A DNA stretch of 64,000 bases from Tunturiibacter empetritectus (GTDB lineage: Bacteria; Acidobacteriota; Terriglobia; Terriglobales; Acidobacteriaceae): the NCBI RefSeq assembly GCF_013410875.1, contig NZ_JACCCU010000002.1, positions 124,001-188,000 of the forward strand. Direction: 5' to 3'. The translations under genes and the position numbers were made by a program. This document shows positions 59,313 to 64,000 of the stretch, one piece after another (the stretch's first letter is position 1; every line of letters starts with the position of its first letter). The notes beneath the pieces were generated by a model. That model did not search any database, had not been told where the DNA came from, and was given only the letters and a program-made list of their open reading frames with translations.

Positions 59313-59714
59313 TCAGCTACTCTTCTTATCCTTCCGCCCCGTCACCACCACCTGCCGTCGCATAGGAACCAGCCCAGTCCCAGGCACCTGCTGTTGCTGC
59401 ATCCGCGTCAGCATCTCCGTCCGCACATAGTCGACGAACCCCTGCATCTGCCGGTTCATCTCCTCCATCCGCTCCCGCATCTGCAGCACAATTGCGATCC
59501 CCGCGATGTTCACCCCCAGATCCCGCGCCAGGTTCAAAATAAACTCCAGCCGCTCCAGATCTTCATCGGTATACAACCGCGTATTTCCTTCACTCCGCGA
59601 CGGTCGCAGCAACCCCTCCCGCTCATACAGCCGCAGCGTCTGCGGATGAATCTCGTACATCTCCGCCACCGACGAGATCATGTACGCGCCCTTGGTCTTC
59701 CGCTTTGTCGCCAT
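59313..59714 (-). CDS. hspR: MerR-family heat-shock regulator HspR
   Basis: 133 residues from ATG 59714 (an upstream in-frame start adds eleven). The MerR-type winged helix is complete: YMISSVAEMYEIHPQTLRLY near 11-30 with the HPQTLRLYE of HspR, REGLLRPSRSEGNTRLYTDEDLERLEFI and a coiled-coil (QMRERMEEMNRQMQGF). In Actinobacteria and others HspR represses dnaK/clpB operons by binding the HAIR palindrome. It belongs to the same strand as dnaJ (60763), separated by the broken LolA-like gene. I saw no HAIR-like site in the visible upstream stretch, so its target is not proven. Confidence 0.92.
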   Translation of the reverse strand: MATKRKTKGAYMISSVAEMYEIHPQTLRLYEREGLLRPSRSEGNTRLYTDEDLERLEFILNLARDLGVNIAGIAIVLQMRERMEEMNRQMQGFVDYVRTEMLTRMQQQQVPGTGLVPMRRQVVVTGRKDKKSS

Positions 59715-59845
59715 AGTCCCAACCCCTGAAGTCCCAGCCCCGATCAAATCCTTTATCGAAGTCTAGCTCCTCAGGGCACACGATCGTCAAACAACCTCTG
59801 GGATGCCATCCTCAAGATCAACATCGAAGTTATTCGCGCACCTGC

Positions 59846-60636
59846 CTACCGCAAAAGACCAGCCGCCAGCGTCGCACCTCGAACTCGTCCCATCCCCTGC
59901 TCATCCGCAGTTCCCACCCGCCTCGCCGCCAGCACGTCATACTTCCCGTAGTCGATCGTCACCTTCGCCTCGCCGCCAATCCGTACATGCGTCGTCGAAA
60001 CATTCTTCGCAGGAACCCAAACATCCCCCCGCCGCATGTACCACGAGTCGAACGCTGCGCAGTCAATCATCCAGGAAGGACTCTTCACCGGCTCCCCCAT
60101 TACGCGCACCATGGCAAAGTCATCCATGCTCACTCACACCTTCCCCCGGTAGGCCACCTTGCTCGAGACCTTCGGTTCCACCTTCAGCACCCACGTGTTC
60201 ACGCCAGCCAGTTGCTCCTGCCCCACCAACTCCACGTTATAGGTGTCGGTCGAAAACAGCGACCGCTGCCAATCCATCTTTGCAGCCGTCTGCTCTTCTC
60301 TCTCCACCAGTCTGTGCAACACCTCCTTACACAACACCTTCGAGCCTGACTCCGACAGCACCGTGAAGTACTTCCGCCCCGGAGCCACATACTCCGCCCG
60401 CACCACCATCTCCGCGTGGTGCCTCCCGCCGGTTCCGTCGTACTCCAGATGATAGGTGCGGTCCGTCCTGTAGTGTTCCAGTGCCGCCTGCCGCTCGCCG
60501 TTTTTCACCAGCATGCGGCCAACAATCACCTCAGCCGCGATCGCAATCCACTCTGCGCCTGCACCCACCCCGCACAGGCCATCACCATGGAGAACAGGAG
60601 ACCGGGAAACATCAGCGCCTTCGCCAGAAGCCACAT
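59846..60636 (-). pseudogene. Broken LolA-like outer-membrane lipoprotein carrier gene
   Basis: Start ATG 60636 with a strong GGAGGTGATT ribosome site gives the signal-peptide-like MWLLAKALMFPGLLFSMVMA, but that frame stops at about 60526. The next frame (readable from 60634) continues AAEVIVGRMLVKNG and RTDRTYHLEYDG, with EVLHRLVEREEQTAAKMDW and VELVGQEQLAGVNTWVLKV, then meets TGA at 60134-60136 after AYRGKV. The same frame goes on with DDFAMVRVMGEPVKSPSW, AAFDSWYMRRGDVWVPAK and ends at 59846. The two breaks are a frameshift near 60545 and one in-frame stop where TGG (Trp) is plausible. Ancestor about 260 residues, LolA-like beta fold. It lies between dnaJ and hspR. Confidence 0.75.
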
Positions 60637-60762
60637 GGAATCACCTCCGAACTAAAGAGATTTCATCACGCTGCACCAGAATCAGTGCAAACAAACCATG
60701 TACGTCTGAATATTTCTCAGTGAATGGCCCGGCAATGGCCCGGCTCCACGGCGAAGTTGTTT

Positions 60763-62013
60763 TTACGCCTTCGCAAACAAATCTTCGCGAGGATCCTCCG
60801 GATTCAACTTCGCCAGCTCCCGCAGAATCTCCTTGCTCCGCTCATCCTGCACCTTCGGCACCACGATCTTCACCTCAACAATCTCATCCCCGCGCACTCC
60901 TTCCCGCGAGGCCGAAGGCACGCCCTTCTCCCGCAACCGCAGCTTCTGCCCCGTCTGCGTACCCGGCGGAATCTTCAACTGCGTCCGCGCTCCACTCTCA
61001 TGAGAATCGATCGTTGGCACGTCAATCTTCGCTCCCAGCGCTGCCTCCGTCATCGTAACCGGAACAGTTACATATATGTCATCCGCACTCCGCGTAAATA
61101 CCGGATGCGTCCCCGCCTTGATGATCAAAAACAGATCTCCGGCAGCCCCACCGTTGATCCCGGCATTGCCCTTCCCCGCCAGCCGAATCCTCTGCCCATC
61201 GCGCGTCCCCGCCTTGATGCGAAACTCCAGCGGCTCCCGCTTCGTCACCACGCCCTCGCCATCGCACGTCGGGCAGGAGTTCTGCACCTTCCCCAACCCG
61301 CCGCACCGAGGGCATTGAATGTTGAACTTCATCCGGCCGCCCATCTGCGTCACCTGCCCCGACCCATGGCACTCCGAGCACTCCACGCTCCCGCCCGTCG
61401 TCGACTTCCCCTTGCACGTCGGGCAGACCTCCTGCCGCTGAATCTCCAGCCGCGCCACGCCGCCGCGCACCGCCGTCCAGAAGTCCACGCTCACCTGGTA
61501 CTCAAGATCAGTCCCAGGCTGCGGCCCGCGCGAAGCCTGTTTTCCGCCGTTGAACATCCCGCTGAAGATGTCCTTGAAGCTCCCGCTAAACCCACCGCCC
61601 GGCTCCTGCTGCTGCGCCGCTCGCCCACTCTGAAAGTCCGAAAAATCGAAACCGCCAAAGTCGAACGGAACCTCCTGCCCACCACGCGGTCCACGCTGCG
61701 CCCCACCATACCCACCAGAAGAAGACGCGCCTCCGCCATGGCCGCCACGAGCAGCAGCCTCCGCCGCAGCCGGGTCGATATTGTCCGAGTAGAACCCAAA
61801 CTGGTCGTAGATCTTCCTCTTCTTCTCATCACTCAAAACATCGTTCGCCTCGGAGATCTCCTTGAACTTCTCCTCAGCTTTTTTGTCATTCGGATTCACG
61901 TCCGGGTGATACTTCCGAGCAGCCTTCCGAAAAGCCTTGCGAATCTCATCTGCCGTCGCCGTCTTCTTTATGCCCAGCGTGCCGTAGTAGTCCTTCGTCT
62001 GTGTCGTCGCCAT
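60763..62013 (-). CDS. dnaJ: DnaJ chaperone
   Basis: 416 residues. J domain at 8-70 with HPD in [12 protein letters not shown] Gly/Ser/Phe-rich linker follows ([23 protein letters not shown]). Zinc-binding repeats: [24 protein letters not shown] and CPTCDGEG, all four present. Two C-terminal beta domains follow ([14 protein letters not shown], then [17 protein letters not shown]). It stimulates DnaK ATPase and hands over unfolded proteins. dnaK and grpE are not adjacent; instead a membrane protein and nei lie upstream on the same strand and hspR downstream. A C-terminal Asp/Lys-rich end completes the normal length. Confidence 0.96.
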   Translation of the reverse strand: MATTQTKDYYGTLGIKKTATADEIRKAFRKAARKYHPDVNPNDKKAEEKFKEISEANDVLSDEKKRKIYDQFGFYSDNIDPAAAEAAARGGHGGGASSSGGYGGAQRGPRGGQEVPFDFGGFDFSDFQSGRAAQQQEPGGGFSGSFKDIFSGMFNGGKQASRGPQPGTDLEYQVSVDFWTAVRGGVARLEIQRQEVCPTCKGKSTTGGSVECSECHGSGQVTQMGGRMKFNIQCPRCGGLGKVQNSCPTCDGEGVVTKREPLEFRIKAGTRDGQRIRLAGKGNAGINGGAAGDLFLIIKAGTHPVFTRSADDIYVTVPVTMTEAALGAKIDVPTIDSHESGARTQLKIPPGTQTGQKLRLREKGVPSASREGVRGDEIVEVKIVVPKVQDERSKEILRELAKLNPEDPREDLFAKA

Positions 62014-62063
62014 AATCTTTCTTCCATTCTCTTACCAATGCGCCTCACGCGCATCTCTAAACC

Positions 62064-62966
62064 TCACTGAGCCTGCGAATCCGGCCCCGCCTGGCATACC
62101 GGACACCAGAACAAGTTCCGCCCGGCCATTACCTTCGTCAAAATCTTCGTCCCGCTGATCCAGCAGGGCCGTCCCTGCCGCCGATACACATAATGCGCCT
62201 CTTCCTTCAGCACTGGCCCACTCTTATGCGGCCGATCCTTCGGCTTGGTCGTCACAATCCTCCGGTCAATCATCCCCGCCTTCATCAACACGCCCGCCTC
62301 CTTCCATATCGACCGCAGCGTGCTCTCCTCTACCTCCTTCCCCGGCGTAAACGGACTCAGCCTCGCCCGAAACAACAACTCCGCGCGATAGATATTCCCA
62401 ATTCCAGCCGCCACCGACTGGTCCATCAACAACTCCCCAATCGTCTTCTTACTCTTCGCAACCCTCGCAATCATCTTCTCCGGCCCATCCCCATTCAGCG
62501 GATCCGGCCCCAGCCGCTCCAGCAGAGCATCCCACTTCTCCTGCGAGTAGATCGAGCAGTCCATCGGACCTCGCAGCTCCACCCAGGCCACCTTTGCAGC
62601 CTCAATATGGCCAGTCCCGTCGTCATCCGAGTACCACGCATGCCGCTTACTCACTCCCGGTACCGCAGGCTTCTTCACCGCCGCCTCATTCCACATCCGC
62701 AACCGCAGCGCACCACGCACATCCGGCAGCGGCCCCGATCCCTCCGTAAAGTCCCCCTGCAGCCCAAGGTGCACATGCAGAATCAAGTCCTTCCCAAAGT
62801 CATACCCCAGGTGCTTCCCCACAGCCAGCACGCGCCGCAGCTTCTTCCCATCGATCATCCCCGCATCGACAAACCGCCCCTGCGGCCCATCCACCCGAAC
62901 CATCTTCCCTGCAAACGCAGCCGCGTGTCTCTCGGCCCAACGATGAATCTCATTTCCCTCAGGCAT
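62064..62966 (-). CDS. Formamidopyrimidine/endonuclease VIII-like DNA glycosylase
   Basis: 300 residues. The N-terminal MPEGNEIHR gives the catalytic Pro2 and Glu3 of the Fpg/Nei family. The H2TH region is near LLMDQSVAAGIGNIYRAELLF (about 175-195), with the ELLFRARLSP loop. The zinc finger at the C terminus is reduced: HYVYRRQGRPCWISG has one cysteine where CxxC is expected, followed by FWCPVCQ. So three of four cysteines are present and the fourth position is Ser; the preceding His may substitute. It resembles Nei2-type enzymes. It excises oxidised pyrimidines or purines. The ATG overlaps the stop of the upstream gene by eight bases (ATGCCTGA). Confidence 0.88.
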   Translation of the reverse strand: MPEGNEIHRWAERHAAAFAGKMVRVDGPQGRFVDAGMIDGKKLRRVLAVGKHLGYDFGKDLILHVHLGLQGDFTEGSGPLPDVRGALRLRMWNEAAVKKPAVPGVSKRHAWYSDDDGTGHIEAAKVAWVELRGPMDCSIYSQEKWDALLERLGPDPLNGDGPEKMIARVAKSKKTIGELLMDQSVAAGIGNIYRAELLFRARLSPFTPGKEVEESTLRSIWKEAGVLMKAGMIDRRIVTTKPKDRPHKSGPVLKEEAHYVYRRQGRPCWISGTKILTKVMAGRNLFWCPVCQAGPDSQAQ

Positions 62967-63576
62967 CGTCTCTCAACCTCGTCGCAGTCACCTGCGTCTG
63001 ATATCGCCGCCGAATACGCCGCGGCCGCCCACTCGAATTCAACTCATACTGATAGTGCTCAACAATCCGCTCCGGAGTCCACAGCGCCCAGTGCTCTCCC
63101 TTCTGCGTCTGCATCCGGTCCATCTGGATCTCATCCATCTGCCGCATCATCCGCTGCAAATCTCGATAGTGTTCCGTGTAAGCACTCTCTTCACTCTCAA
63201 TCAACAGCTGCATGTCCACATAAACCGGCTGAGCCCATTCGTAGAACGTGTGCCAGACATCGTAAACATCCAGGTGGCCCTTCTTCACCAGCAGCGAAAG
63301 ATGCTCATAAAAATCCAGCACCTCGAACGCGCTCACCGGAGGCTCCTCCACCGTCCACGGCTTCAATCCCTTCTCGTCCAGCCGAGACTCCGCAAGCCTC
63401 CGCCTCACCGCCACAAACCTCTCTGACAGAAAAAAACTCAGCTGCTTCTCAAGATTCTCCACCGCCCGGTAATCCCGCTCATGCCGCAGCTGCAACCCGG
63501 CGTAAGAGATGGCTCCAGCACTCGTAATCACAAGCGCAGCCGTTGCCACCGCCTGAACTGCCTCCCAATTCACCAT
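62959..63576 (-). CDS. Membrane-anchored protein, DUF4760-like, unknown function
   Basis: 205 residues from ATG 63576, preceded by GGAGGG seven bases upstream. One N-terminal membrane helix (AVQAVATAALVITSAGAISYAG, about 5-26), then a basic-acidic soluble part: FLSERFVAVRRRLAESRLDEKG, EVLDFYEHLSLLVKKGHLDVYDV and HTFYEWAQPVYVDMQLLIESEES. The tail is strongly basic (RPRRIRRRYQTQVTATRLR). The shape is that of DUF4760 proteins, which are of unknown function. The stop overlaps the start of the glycosylase gene (8 bases), so the two are co-translated, suggesting a linked role. Divergent from the acyltransferase at 63677. Confidence 0.75.
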   Translation of the reverse strand: MVNWEAVQAVATAALVITSAGAISYAGLQLRHERDYRAVENLEKQLSFFLSERFVAVRRRLAESRLDEKGLKPWTVEEPPVSAFEVLDFYEHLSLLVKKGHLDVYDVWHTFYEWAQPVYVDMQLLIESEESAYTEHYRDLQRMMRQMDEIQMDRMQTQKGEHWALWTPERIVEHYQYELNSSGRPRRIRRRYQTQVTATRLRDDA

Positions 63577-63676
63577 CAGATGCCCTCCAGGCAATCACCT
63601 TTGTATCCGCCTAAACACATGCTATTCTGCCGAAGATTTGCATTTCCTTGCCCTACCCGGGCTCCGAGAACATTTT

Positions 63677-64000
63677 TTGGCTGCTTCAAGCGTTGGTTTT
63701 TATCGCCCCGAGCTCGACGTCCTACGCTTCCTCGCCTTTCTTCTCGTCTTCCTCTTTCACGGCCTCGACGTCCCTGACGGCCTCTTAAGCTCCCTTCGCA
63801 TCTCCGGTGCACTCGGCGTCTGCCTCTTCTTTCTCCTTAGCTCCTACCTCATCACCGAACTCCTGGAGCGCGAAAAAAAACAGTCCGGCGCCATTCACCT
63901 CAAAGCCTTCTACATCCGTCGCGGCCTGCGCATCTGGCCTCTCTACCTCACGGTCCTCATAGCCGACTATCTCTTTCCGCACCGTCTGCATCCCGGAGTC
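63677..64000 (+). CDS. Acyltransferase-3 family membrane protein (partial)
   Basis: Cut by the right edge; 108 residues are visible if TTG 63677 is the start (an upstream in-frame TTG at 63638 is also possible). The opening is FYRPELDVLRFLAFLLVF, the OafA/YrhL-type acyltransferase signature (RxExDxLRxLA form), with His in FLFHGLD serving as the catalytic His. The next helix ends in GVCLFFLLSSYLITELL and continues with AFYIRRGLRIWPLYLTVL. The family transfers acyl or acetyl groups to surface sugars or lipids. No other close gene is seen. The start is uncertain because no ATG or GTG precedes the motif. Confidence 0.8.
   Translation, partial: MAASSVGFYRPELDVLRFLAFLLVFLFHGLDVPDGLLSSLRISGALGVCLFFLLSSYLITELLEREKKQSGAIHLKAFYIRRGLRIWPLYLTVLIADYLFPHRLHPGV

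Noticed and set aside
62014..62063. HAIR operator upstream of dnaJ for HspR
   Set aside because: No CTTGAGT-N7-ACTCAAG or close form in the 50-base gap; the real promoter may be further upstream of the three-gene run.
1..64000. tRNA or rRNA genes and CRISPR arrays
   Set aside because: No cloverleaf or rRNA segment and no regular direct-repeat spacing could be recognised on either strand.

Overview
The window is GC-rich, gene-dense and strongly C-ending in codon use. It looks like chromosome of an acidobacterium of the Terriglobia/Acidobacteriaceae type (Edaphobacter, Granulicella, Terriglobus relatives). This is inferred from a VWFA-related protein of the kind typical of Acidobacteria, many secreted peptidases, esterases and amidohydrolases, a bacillithiol-synthesis BshC, a CadC-like regulator fused to TPRs, and abundant short palindromic intergenic repeats. 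No rRNA, tRNA, prophage, IS or CRISPR array was recognised. Both ends cut a gene: an amidohydrolase on the left and an acyltransferase on the right.

Layout. 1-8.4 kb: two divergent secreted amidohydrolases, an Uup-like ABC-F ATPase, a VWFA protein, bshC and a NUDIX hydrolase. 8.4-16 kb: a cold-shock protein, PolX, a TPR regulator, an Rrf2 regulator, a YmdB-type phosphodiesterase and an EAL phosphodiesterase. 16-25.3 kb: DinB-like proteins, an Fe-S photolyase, DUF427, a cysteine desulfurase carrying repeat-derived sequence, an APC/KimA-like transporter and a glutathione peroxidase. 25.7-38.2 kb: M61 peptidase, DUF4239 membrane protein, MetX-like hydrolase, pseudokinase-SPOR protein, serine hydrolase, YegP, esterase and a GH38 alpha-mannosidase. 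38.4-52.7 kb: a REP-associated tyrosine transposase (RAYT), mnmA, envelope proteins, a GH57 branching enzyme, a UbiA-like/methyltransferase pair, M1 peptidase, sixA and ppx. 52.7-64 kb: a less GC-rich patch, two tandem ArnT-like glycosyltransferases and an HpnI-like glycosyltransferase, then hspR, a broken LolA-like gene, dnaJ, a nei-like glycosylase, a membrane protein and the cut acyltransferase.

Most striking signal. At least five families of short structured repeats are scattered through the window. One superfamily (seven copies at 2266, 5853, 21826, 21901, 25513, 56332 and 56420) generally has fixed ends, CGGGTGCCCCA at the left and CCGCTCTC at the right, around one or two hairpins whose stems differ in sequence between copies but keep their pairing. 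Four of the seven copies lie inside genes, in frame: two in the cysteine desulfurase and two in the second ArnT-like glycosyltransferase. They are translated as extra peptide segments. The neighbouring paralogue of the glycosyltransferase lacks them and serves as an internal control. A second family has fixed ends and a swapped central hairpin (15136, 18931, 25367). A third is a long composite element (24593, 29810, 59116). A fourth (31479, 38186, 38256, and a relative at 29737) lies directly upstream of the RAYT gene, whose HUH motif reads HIN.

Functional themes: envelope and surface glycan work (ArnT-like pair, GT21, GH38, GH57, SPOR protein, acyltransferase), protein turnover and stress (M1, M61, DnaJ, HspR, CspA, GPx, bacillithiol), signalling by nucleotides and phosphate (EAL, YmdB, SixA, Ppx) and DNA repair (PolX, photolyase, Nei-like). 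Starts, domains and families were assigned by reading motifs only; no database search was possible.
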